7,694 nucleotides of DNA from Brucellaceae bacterium. GTDB taxonomy: Bacteria; Pseudomonadota; Alphaproteobacteria; Rhizobiales; Rhizobiaceae. The translations under genes and the position numbers were made by a program. This document shows positions 1-6,227 of the stretch, one piece after another. The stretch's first letter is position 1, and every line of letters begins with the position of its first letter. Below the pieces are notes generated by a model. It was not told the origin of the DNA. It saw nothing but the letters and a program-made list of their open reading frames with translations, and made no database searches. The stretch lies in NCBI GenBank assembly GCA_031253705.1, contig JAIRVW010000017.1, forward strand, positions 1 to 7,694. Direction: 5' to 3'.

Positions 1-741
1 AGCCTCGGCTTTACCTTTCAGGGTCGGGCGGGCATCATCGGTAATTCCATTGGCCTTAACCGAGCCCGTAATCGGGCCAACATCATCGGTGACCGAGACA
101 ATCTCAGGACGGTCAGGTGCCAATGAATCAACGGTCATTGTGAACGGATCAGAGGCTTCACTTTCATTGCCTGCCGCATCCGTGGCTTTGATTGTAAATT
201 TATGTTCGCCCTGAGCGAGATTGTTTTTCGGCTCAAAGCTCCATGTGCCGTCATCATCGGCGACAACAGTGCCGATCTTCTTGCCATTATCATAAATGGT
301 GACGGTTGTACCTTTTTCAGCTTCACCCGTCAGAGTAGGACGGCGCTCACTGGTAATGACATCAGGTGCGAGTTCTCCGCCTGCCGCATTCTGCACTTCA
401 GTAATAGTTGGTTTTTCGGGCGCAATAGTATCTACAATGATAGTCCAGCTGGCAGATGCAACGCCTTCATTGCCGGCCTTGTCTGTCGCGGTCACAGTAA
501 AGACGTGCTCGCCCTCGGTCAGATCAGTAGCCGGTGTGAAGCTCCATGTGCCGTTGGCATTGGCCATGGTCTCGCCAATCAGGATGCCTTTGTCATAGAT
601 CTTAACGGTCGAGCCTGCTTCTGCGCCGGAACCGGAAATGACCGGTTTTGTGGCGTCCGTCGGTTTGCCGTTGCCTACAGGTCCTGTCAGGGAACCGACA
701 TCGTCCATCACCTGTGTGATGGACGGCGCGGATGGCGCCAG
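1..741 (-). repeat. Super-repeat unit, second copy (partial, cut by window edge)
   Basis: Modules 8, 9 and the start of 10 match modules 3, 4 and 5 at a constant offset of 1560 bp. The middle of module 8, from SGSGAEAGSTVKIYDKG to GTWSFTP, is identical in protein to module 3. The 101-residue subtype recurs at the expected place (module 9 against module 4). More copies may lie beyond the left edge. Confidence 0.82.
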
Positions 742-3618
742 CGTATCAACGGTGATGTTGTAGGCATCCGAGCGCGGGGACACATTGCCCGCTTTGTCCA
801 CGGCTACAACTGTGAAGGAATGCTGGCCGTTGCCTAATGCGTCTGCAGGCGTGAAACTCCAGTGACCTGTTTCATTTGCGGTGACTTCACCAAGCAGATT
901 TGTGCCGTCATAAATACGGATTGTTCCGTTGGCTTCTGCACCGGAACCGGACAGTTTTGGTGTTGTGTCATTGGTGAAGCCGCCGTTGGAAACGGTGTCC
1001 ACGATAGGAGGGACGTTGTCGCTAATGTCATCAATGACAGGTTTGGCAGGCGGAACAGTGTCAATTGTAACGCTAAATACGTCTGATGACTGGCTGACAT
1101 TGCCGGCCGTATCAGTAACTGTGGCTGTAAATTCATAAGTTGCGTCGCTGAGTGCTGTTGCGCTTTTCCAGCTCCACTGACCGGTGACATCAGCCCGGAC
1201 CTGACCGACCAGCTGACCGTCCTGATAAATTTTCACCAATGCATTGGCTTCGGCACCGGAACCCGACAATTTCGGGCGATTGTCATTGATGAAGGCGCCA
1301 CTGGTAAATTCGCCGATAACCGGTCCGACGGCATCATAACCGATGGTGAAGTGCGGCGCTTCCGGTGCGATTGTATCGACATGAATTGTAAAAGCTTTGG
1401 AAGGCGTGCTGACATTGCCGGCAATGTCTGTTGCTGTCACTGTAAAGCTGTGAATACCTTCTGCCAGATTGCTGTCCGGCATATATGTCCAAAGACCGTT
1501 GGCATCGGCAGTGACAGTGCCGATTTCTTCGCCCTGATCGTAGATTGTAACGGTGGAACCGGCCTCGGCCTTACCGCTCAGGGTCGGGCGCGGATCATCT
1601 GTGACAGCATTTGCTGCCAGATTACCTGTAATATCACCGACAGCATCGGCAATTGATGAGATTTCAGGACGGTTTGGCGCGATTGAATCAACCGTCAGCG
1701 TGAACGGATCTGTGCCTGCAGTTTCGTTGCCTGCAGCATCCGTCGCTTTGATCGTAAATTTATGTGCACCCTGAGCAAGGTTTTGGGTGAGTTCGAAGCT
1801 CCACGTGCCGTCATCTGCAGCTGTTACTGTTCCGATCAGACGATTATTATCATAAATTGTGACGGTTGAGCCTTTTTCCGCTTCACCGGACAAGGTCGGC
1901 CGGCGTTCGCTTGTGACAACGTCAAGCGGCAGCTCTTCACCGGCAGTGTTCGCAACCTGTTTGATCGTCGGTACATCCGGCGCGGTGGTGTCGACATTGA
2001 TTGTCCAGCTGGAAGATGCAACGCCTTCATTTCCGGCTTTATCTGTCGCGGTCACAGTGAAGACATGCTCGCCTTCAGTCAGACCGGTGGTTGGCGTAAA
2101 GCTCCATGTGCCATTGGCATTGGCCATGGTTTCGCCAATCAGGATACCCTTGTCATAGATTTTAACTGTCGAACCGGCTTCCGCACCTGAGCCGGAAAGC
2201 ACAGGCTTGGTTTCGTCCGTCACCTTGCCATTGGTGATATTGCCGGTGAATTGTCCGGTTTTATCAAGAACTTCCGTGATGGATGGCGCTGCCGGAGGTG
2301 TTGTATCGACCTCGAACTGGAAGGTCGCGGATTTTTCACTTTTATTGCCTGCTTTATCCTGCGCAAGCATTGTAATGCGATGGACGCCCTGCTGCAGACC
2401 GATTTCCGGTGTGAAGCTCCATGTGCCGTCCGCGGCAACGACGGTCGAGCCGATTTCAGAACCGTTATCGAAAAAGCGGATCGTTGTACCGGCTTCTGCG
2501 TTTTCGCCTTTAAATTCCGGACGGGTATCATCGGTTACGCCGGACGCAGCGATAGCACCTTTAATGCTGCCTTCACTGTCGATGGCTTCTTTTAATACAG
2601 GTACCGGCGGCGCTACTGTATCAACGGTAAAGACCAGTGCATCTGTGGCCGGACTTGTGTTGCCTGCCTTGTCCGTCGCGGTGAAAGTGATTTTATGCTC
2701 ACCTTCAGCCAGCGCCGTTGCCGGACGGAATGTCCAGTTACCGGCGGAATCGACATTTGCGGTGCCAAGTTTGGTGGTGCCGTCATAGACGGTTACAGTG
2801 GAGCCTGGTTCTGCCTTGCCGCTCATAACCGGACGGGCGTCATCAGTGATGTCATTGGCTTTGATCTTGCCGGTGACCGCACCGACCTCATCCATCACGC
2901 TGATGGCATCCGGTTTTTCAGGGGCAACATCATCAATATAATCTTTGACGGCAGGAACACTGGTTTTACCGTTATTGTCGGTAACAACAGCATTAACCTG
3001 ACCGGAATTCTGGGATGTGGCAGACGTGGCGGTATATTTGCCGTCTGCACCGGTTGTGACGATTTTGCTTGTGCCGTCAGGGAAGGTGACAGTGACACGC
3101 GAACCTGCGGGCGCTGTACCTGTAGCCGTTACTGTGCCGTCCGGATTGGATTTGGTATTAAGGCCCGGGGCTGCCGGAGGAGGCGCTTCAGTACCGCCGC
3201 CACCGCCACCACCACCGCCGCCGCCGGAAGCGGCCAGAGCGATGCCGCCTGCCGCGAGAGCCGCAATAGCCAGCGGGTTGATGCTGCCGGACTGTTCTGA
3301 GCCAACTGCTACAAATTCTACTTCGCTGCCGGTAGCATCATCCAGAGGAATAGTTGCCTTGACGGCCTTCACCGGCCACTCTTTACCATCGTAACGGTAA
3401 ACCAGATCGAGCTTCTGTGTGTCGTCTGCAGTGAAGAAATCGCGAATGCGAATGGTTTTGCCGTTTTTCTGGTGGATAACCAGATCATTTCCTGCGCGAT
3501 CATATTTAACTACGGTTGCCGGATCGATAGATACATAGGCAGTGTTACCGTGCTTCGCTACGAGGTTTTTTTCACCCTGTGCGTTCTTCGCGGATGATAC
3601 TTTTGCTTTCTTGGCCAT
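1..3618 (-). CDS. BapA/LapA-type giant Ig-repeat adhesin (N-terminal 1206 residues; 3' end outside window)
   Basis: This is a large surface adhesin of the biofilm-associated protein type, probably exported by a type I secretion system and used for attachment or biofilm formation. The frame is open without a stop from the ATG at 3618 to the window edge. Residues 1-105 are a prefix domain with no Sec signal peptide. Its core around residues 37-62 (KYDRAGNDLVI, then KTIRIRDFF) matches the BapA N-terminal prefix pattern. A hydrophobic Ala/Leu/Ile stretch (about 113-130) leads into 11 glycines (132-142) and a Pro-rich linker. A degenerate Ig-like module (about 146-230) is followed by nine complete modules of 101-105 residues and a partial tenth. 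Each opens with a [VI]-D-[TS]-x-[AP]-P junction and carries GTWSF-like and D-x-AGN motifs. The start is set by GGAG nine bases upstream. The C-terminal secretion signal and partner transporter genes are not visible. Family assignment is firm; the ligand is unknown. Confidence 0.94.
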   Translation of the reverse strand, partial: MAKKAKVSSAKNAQGEKNLVAKHGNTAYVSIDPATVVKYDRAGNDLVIHQKNGKTIRIRDFFTADDTQKLDLVYRYDGKEWPVKAVKATIPLDDATGSEVEFVAVGSEQSGSINPLAIAALAAGGIALAASGGGGGGGGGGGTEAPPPAAPGLNTKSNPDGTVTATGTAPAGSRVTVTFPDGTSKIVTTGADGKYTATSATSQNSGQVNAVVTDNNGKTSVPAVKDYIDDVAPEKPDAISVMDEVGAVTGKIKANDITDDARPVMSGKAEPGSTVTVYDGTTKLGTANVDSAGNWTFRPATALAEGEHKITFTATDKAGNTSPATDALVFTVDTVAPPVPVLKEAIDSEGSIKGAIAASGVTDDTRPEFKGENAEAGTTIRFFDNGSEIGSTVVAADGTWSFTPEIGLQQGVHRITMLAQDKAGNKSEKSATFQFEVDTTPPAAPSITEVLDKTGQFTGNITNGKVTDETKPVLSGSGAEAGSTVKIYDKGILIGETMANANGTWSFTPTTGLTEGEHVFTVTATDKAGNEGVASSSWTINVDTTAPDVPTIKQVANTAGEELPLDVVTSERRPTLSGEAEKGSTVTIYDNNRLIGTVTAADDGTWSFELTQNLAQGAHKFTIKATDAAGNETAGTDPFTLTVDSIAPNRPEISSIADAVGDITGNLAANAVTDDPRPTLSGKAEAGSTVTIYDQGEEIGTVTADANGLWTYMPDSNLAEGIHSFTVTATDIAGNVSTPSKAFTIHVDTIAPEAPHFTIGYDAVGPVIGEFTSGAFINDNRPKLSGSGAEANALVKIYQDGQLVGQVRADVTGQWSWKSATALSDATYEFTATVTDTAGNVSQSSDVFSVTIDTVPPAKPVIDDISDNVPPIVDTVSNGGFTNDTTPKLSGSGAEANGTIRIYDGTNLLGEVTANETGHWSFTPADALGNGQHSFTVVAVDKAGNVSPRSDAYNITVDTLAPSAPSITQVMDDVGSLTGPVGNGKPTDATKPVISGSGAEAGSTVKIYDKGILIGETMANANGTWSFTPATDLTEGEHVFTVTATDKAGNEGVASASWTIIVDTIAPEKPTITEVQNAAGGELAPDVITSERRPTLTGEAEKGTTVTIYDNGKKIGTVVADDDGTWSFEPKNNLAQGEHKFTIKATDAAGNESEASDPFTMTVDSLAPDRPEIVSVTDDVGPITGSVKANGITDDARPTLKGKAEA
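742..2301 (-). repeat. Super-repeat unit, first copy (five Ig modules, 1560 bp)
   Basis: Modules 3 to 7 together span exactly 1560 bp, after which modules 8, 9 and 10 restart the pattern of modules 3, 4 and 5. The sequence at 2101-2160 aligns with 541-600 without a gap and with four mismatches, all of them synonymous. The period is 520 residues. Modules 1 and 2 do not closely resemble modules 6 and 7, so the similarity begins at module 3. Confidence 0.85.
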
Positions 3619-3627
3619 AAAGGGGCG

Positions 3628-3631
3628 CTCC
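3628..3631 (-). promoter_or_regulatory. Ribosome binding site of the adhesin
   Basis: On the minus strand GGAG stands nine bases before the ATG at 3618. This fixes the start directly ahead of the MAKKAKVSSA N-terminus, which is the expected position for the cytoplasmic prefix of this adhesin type. Confidence 0.7.
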
Positions 3632-4073
3632 GGTTCCGTGTCCACCAAATTGGACGGATAATTTTGCCCGCTAGTATATGGCGATAAGCGCTTTTCCTTA
3701 TTTTAGATAAGTACGATACTTTGTATCCGCGCACATATATTGTAGTTAATGCTGATATTAATGAAAAATATCTGGTAATCTTTATTAATAAACTATTAAG
3801 ATTAAGGATTAACGTGCTTCGTGCACTTAAGTGATTCTATTTGCTGAATATTTCGCAATAACATAAAATAGCACGATCAATATTCGTCTGCAGATGTTTT
3901 CTTTAATATTTTAAACCAGCTCTTTTCAGATGAAAAAGACAGTTGCTGTTAAGAAATATACAAGTGCTTCTACGCCCGCTTTTGCCTGCTGTGTCTTCTT
4001 CTGTTTGAGTGCAGATTAACCGCAATAAAAACGTGATATTTTTGACTGGGTGAGGGACTGAAAACCCGATCTC

Positions 4074-4103
4074 TTGACCATATTATCTTGTCATGTTTAT
4101 AAA
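4074..4103 (+). promoter_or_regulatory. Predicted sigma70-type promoter for the MATE exporter
   Basis: A TTGACC -35 box (4074-4079) is followed after 18 bases by TATAAA (4098-4103); TTATAA one base earlier gives a 17-base spacer. Transcription would start near 4109-4111, leaving a leader of about 137 bases. It is the best promoter-like pair I found in this intergenic region. Confidence 0.55.
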
Positions 4104-4109
4104 CGCTCA

Positions 4110-4124
4110 AGGTGTCGTGCACCT
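4110..4124 (+). promoter_or_regulatory. Operator-like inverted repeat over the predicted transcription start
   Basis: AGGTG-tcgtg-CACCT is a perfect 5-bp inverted repeat with a 5-base centre. It begins six bases after the predicted -10 box, so it covers the likely +1. A repressor bound here would block the exporter promoter. The repeat is seen; the operator role is inferred. No regulator gene is in the window. Confidence 0.35.
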
Positions 4125-4234
4125 GCCGTCTGCAGATGAACATCATGGTAAAGCACGAACAGAAAGACATCCCATCCCCGAAGCATTTCGCCGGTGGTAA
4201 TGCAGGCTCCCATCAGTCATGAAATGCCTCTTGT

Positions 4235-4239
4235 GAGGA
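4235..4239 (+). promoter_or_regulatory. Ribosome binding site of the MATE exporter
   Basis: GAGGA lies seven bases before the ATG at 4247, which supports that start. The leader just before it also contains a 7-bp inverted repeat, GCATTTC (4183-4189) with GAAATGC (4221-4227), which ends eight bases before this site. Confidence 0.7.
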
Positions 4240-4246
4240 TTGAGCG

Positions 4247-5623
4247 ATGTCTGCCCTGCATGACTCTGCAACGAAACCTGTAAACCCGTTTCTGACCGTA
4301 CCGGTCAGGCGCTTATTTTTGATGAATGCACTGCCCATGGCCATGGTCATGTCGATGGGTGGTGTGTTGAATATTGTCGATGGCATCTTTGTCGGCCGAT
4401 ATATCGGTTCTGATGCACTGGCTGCGGTTAGTGTGACATTCCCTGCTATTATGTTGATGAATGCACTGGCCACACTTGTTGGCGGTGGTATGTCCAGCTT
4501 ATTTGCACGCAGTCTCGGAGCGGGTAATCGCGAAGAAGCAGGCCGGATATTTGCCGGTGCCCACGGACTGGCTTTCGTTATCCCTATTATATTGATTGGC
4601 CTCTATTTCGTAACCGGTCGGACGGTTTTGCAAGCTGCGGCGGCTGGTAATCTGCAAATGACCGGCCTTGCGGATGAGTATTTGCGGGTGCTTGTGTTTG
4701 CGCTGCCGGTACAGTTCTTGCTGACCATTCATGCCGACGCATTGCGCAATGAGGGGCGTGCGCCATTAATTGCACTGCTGTCAGTCCTTGTGAACCTTTT
4801 CAATATTGTGACGAATTATCTGGCAATCGTTTGGTTTGATCTTGGGGTGGCCGGATCTGCCTTGGGAACTGTGCTGGCTCAGGTTCTGGGGCTGCTGTTA
4901 GTGGTGATTGTGCGGCAGCGGGATAGAAGCTTGTTGTCATTATCAGCTCTTGTCCGGTATCGCTGGGTTCATTGCTGGAGGGCAATGATTACCGTTGGTC
5001 TGCCTTTGTGCCTGAGTTTTATTGGTATTGCTCTGGTTTCAGCCGTGGTGATGATTGCGCTGCGCAGTCGTGCAGGTCAGAATTATGACGTGATGGTTGC
5101 GTCTTATGGTATTGTGATCCGCATTCTCGGCTTTGCTTTTCTGCCGCAAATGGCAATTGCTTTGGCGACGCAAAGTATTAGCGGCCATAATACAGGCGCC
5201 GGACATTGTGACAGGGCAGAAGCTGTACTGAAAACAGCGCTTGTTACCGCCTTCTTCTGGTGTCTGAGTGTGGTGTTGCTATTGCTCACTTGTAGCGCGC
5301 AGATTGGTGCAGTCTTCACCGGCGATGATGCTGTGGTGATGGCAGTTGGAGACATTCTCCGGCCGATGATGGTGTTTTATGTCTTCTCCGGTCCGGTTCT
5401 GGTGCTTGCCTTATATTTTCAGGCGCTTGGACAACCTTTGCGTACTGCAGTGCTGACACTGGTGAAGCCGTGGCTGCTGATGCCTGTATTTGTATTTTGC
5501 GGCCGGATGATTGCCGGTACTGACGGAGTTTGGCTGGCTTTTCCGGCGGCCGACAGTGTTGTGCTGATTGTGACGGTGATGATTATCTTCAATATGCGCA
5601 AAACTGTTCCTGAGGTTCAGTAA
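4247..5623 (+). CDS. MATE-family multidrug/metabolite exporter
   Basis: This inner-membrane antiporter of the multi antimicrobial extrusion (MATE) family would export cationic drugs or metabolites in exchange for Na+ or H+. The 458 residues are the usual MATE length and show the expected 12-helix hydrophobic pattern in two related halves. In the N-terminal half, residues 44-66 (VDGIFVGRYIGSDALAAVS and on) and 79-98 (GGGMSSLFARSLGAGNREEA) are strongly family-typical. They are followed by NEGRAP near 168-173 and LFNIVTNYL near 184-192. The C-terminal half has the matching PQMAIALATQSISG (300-313) and FQALGQPLRT (391-400) segments. The start is supported by GAGGA seven bases upstream. A predicted promoter lies about 145 bases upstream, with an inverted repeat over its start point. 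The substrate cannot be read from the sequence. The subgroup looks closer to the MepA/DinF-like branch than to NorM, but that is an impression. Confidence 0.93.
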   Translation: MSALHDSATKPVNPFLTVPVRRLFLMNALPMAMVMSMGGVLNIVDGIFVGRYIGSDALAAVSVTFPAIMLMNALATLVGGGMSSLFARSLGAGNREEAGRIFAGAHGLAFVIPIILIGLYFVTGRTVLQAAAAGNLQMTGLADEYLRVLVFALPVQFLLTIHADALRNEGRAPLIALLSVLVNLFNIVTNYLAIVWFDLGVAGSALGTVLAQVLGLLLVVIVRQRDRSLLSLSALVRYRWVHCWRAMITVGLPLCLSFIGIALVSAVVMIALRSRAGQNYDVMVASYGIVIRILGFAFLPQMAIALATQSISGHNTGAGHCDRAEAVLKTALVTAFFWCLSVVLLLLTCSAQIGAVFTGDDAVVMAVGDILRPMMVFYVFSGPVLVLALYFQALGQPLRTAVLTLVKPWLLMPVFVFCGRMIAGTDGVWLAFPAADSVVLIVTVMIIFNMRKTVPEVQ

Positions 5624-5638
5624 GCGAAGGGATGAGCT

Positions 5639-5666
5639 CACTCAGTCTAAACTACAGACTTGAGTG
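5639..5666 (+). terminator. Hairpin just after the MATE gene, possible terminator
   Basis: CACTCAGTCT (5639-5648) pairs with AGACTTGAGTG (5656-5666) around a 7-base loop, with one bulged T. It begins 15 bases after the exporter stop codon. No T-run follows, so it is not a standard intrinsic terminator. It may protect the 3' end of the mRNA or slow the polymerase. Confidence 0.4.
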
Positions 5667-5713
5667 GGATTATCTGCAGCCGCAATCGTGGTAATCTTTT
5701 CATGACAGATATG

Positions 5714-5753
5714 CAAATGACTGTTCCGTCGTATAAAACGGAACAGTCATTTG
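5714..5753. terminator. Perfect 16-bp hairpin, possible terminator or regulatory element
   Basis: CAAATGACTGTTCCGT (5714-5729) and ACGGAACAGTCATTTG (5738-5753) are exact reverse complements around an 8-base loop. The left arm carries AAA and the right arm TTT at the base of the stem, as in bidirectional terminators, but the T-run is short. It lies 90 bases after the exporter stop and 36 bases before the next likely start. The structure is certain. Termination is the simplest reading; a protein-binding site or a dispersed palindromic repeat is also possible. Confidence 0.5.
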
Positions 5754-5789
5754 ATATCCGGCAGTTTGAACAGAGATGGTCTGAAGAGT

Positions 5790-6092
5790 ATGAAATTTCT
5801 GATCCGCATATATCCGGACGTTGTCGCTCTGATCTGTGGTCTTCTTGTTCTGCCCTGGATACTCGGTGTGCCGGGGCAGCCGACGCAGGCGGCATTGTCA
5901 GGCTGGACAATCGGGCTGATCGGGATTGTTGTCTATCTTATCTTATATCAGGTTGTGAAATCACTGATGAAGTCAGATCTATGTAAGCGCAATGATACTC
6001 TTCACCAAACAATGCGGATTATTTTAAACAGCGCGTCCCTGTGCATTGTGCCGGTATTGCTCTTTTCGTTCCTGCTGCTTTTTCGGTTTTGA
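5790..6092 (+). CDS. Small three-helix membrane protein, unknown function
   Basis: I do not recognise this 100-residue protein. It shows three hydrophobic segments: residues about 9-27 (DVVALICGLLVLPWILGV), 37-56 (LSGWTIGLIGIVVYLILYQ) and 75-100 (a Leu/Phe-rich tail ending FLLLFRF). A short basic and polar link near 57-72 joins the last two. It is probably an inner-membrane protein. I chose the ATG at 5790 because the frame's earlier TTG at 5751 lies inside the strong hairpin and has no ribosome site. The ATG site is itself weak (AAGAG almost touching it). The gene follows the MATE exporter in the same direction but is separated by two hairpins, so co-transcription is uncertain. It looks real because the hydrophobic pattern is clean and the reading frame overlapping 5705-5986 loses sense after about 35 residues. 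Confidence 0.62.
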   Translation: MKFLIRIYPDVVALICGLLVLPWILGVPGQPTQAALSGWTIGLIGIVVYLILYQVVKSLMKSDLCKRNDTLHQTMRIILNSASLCIVPVLLFSFLLLFRF

Positions 6093-6227
6093 AAAGAAAA
6101 CCCAGAGTACCGGACTTTAAAATCTGCATCCGCTCTTGATTGAAATTGTGCTGTTTCTTGATGAAACCAATATTCTTGGTTCCTGATAATTTGTGCAAGA
6201 TTTCAATCGTCCGGGTTGTGTGTTTCC
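6093..6227 (+). promoter_or_regulatory. Leader of the acetyltransferase with nested inverted repeats
   Basis: An outer 9-bp inverted repeat, GATTGAAAT (6138-6146) with ATTTCAATC (6200-6208), encloses an inner hairpin AACCAA-tattc-TTGGTT (6165-6181). The right outer arm ends about 19 bases before the probable TTG start. GATAAT (6185-6190) resembles a -10 box but has no good -35. No terminator for the upstream membrane-protein gene is evident. Confidence 0.35.

Larger units (their letters stand above)
1..2928 (-). repeat. Tandem Ig-like modules of the adhesin (nine complete, one partial)
   Basis: Module boundaries, set at the residue after the [VI]-D-[TS] junction, read on the minus strand: 2928-2617, 2616-2302, 2301-1987, 1986-1684, 1683-1372, 1371-1057, 1056-742, 741-427, 426-124, and 123-1 (partial). 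Lengths are 104, 105, 105, 101, 104, 105, 105, 105 and 101 residues. Modules 4 and 9 are a shorter subtype: the usual V-G-x-[IL]-T-G segment is replaced by GEEL or GGEL and then TSERRPTL. In this adhesin class such modules form an extended rod that holds the tip away from the cell. That role is known for the family and inferred here. Confidence 0.92.
3619..4246. other. Divergent intergenic region between adhesin and MATE exporter
   Basis: This 628-bp gap separates the adhesin (leftward) from the exporter (rightward) and I see no credible gene in it. It is AT-rich from about 3700 to 3960. Two small overlapping inverted repeats, AAGTA-cga-TACTT (3709-3721) and GATAC-ttt-GTATC (3715-3727), and the 8-bp palindrome AAGCGCTT (3686-3693) lie 70-110 bases before the adhesin start. 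On the minus strand TATACT (3678-3673) could be a -10 box, but no good -35 is at the right distance, so the adhesin promoter is not located. The palindrome CACTTAAGTG sits at 3824-3833. The rightward promoter is listed separately. Confidence 0.7.

Noticed and set aside
202..837. Long plus-strand open frame of 211 codons opposite the adhesin
   Set aside because: It is antisense to the continuous repeat-coding frame. Its length comes from the repeat composition, and its protein has no recognisable domain.
1..2928. Repeats as a CRISPR array or VNTR outside genes
   Set aside because: The repeat spacing of 303-315 bp is in frame with an open coding region and matches Ig-module boundaries.
2207..3394. 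Several plus-strand open frames (2207-2788, 2695-3300, 3017-3394)
   Set aside because: They are shadows of the adhesin on the other strand. The proline run near 3193-3225 is simply the complement of the glycine linker.
3970..4170. Minus-strand frame of 66 codons in the intergenic region
   Set aside because: It is basic and low in structure, has no family likeness, and overlaps the predicted exporter promoter.
4110..4246. Guanidine or other riboswitch in the exporter leader
   Set aside because: MATE genes are sometimes under such switches, but I find no paired ACGR-loop hairpins or ykkC-like core. Only a 7-bp inverted repeat is present.
5751..5789. TTG at 5751 as the start of the membrane protein
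   Set aside because: It sits at the end of the right arm of a perfect 16-bp hairpin and has no ribosome site. The ATG at 5790 gives a normal membrane N-terminus.
5660..5986. Plus-strand frame of 108 codons overlapping the small membrane protein
   Set aside because: The start lies in the hairpin region without a ribosome site, and after about residue 50 the product is Cys- and Arg-rich nonsense, while the other frame gives three clean membrane segments. A frameshifted fusion of the two was considered, but the membrane protein has its own plausible ATG.
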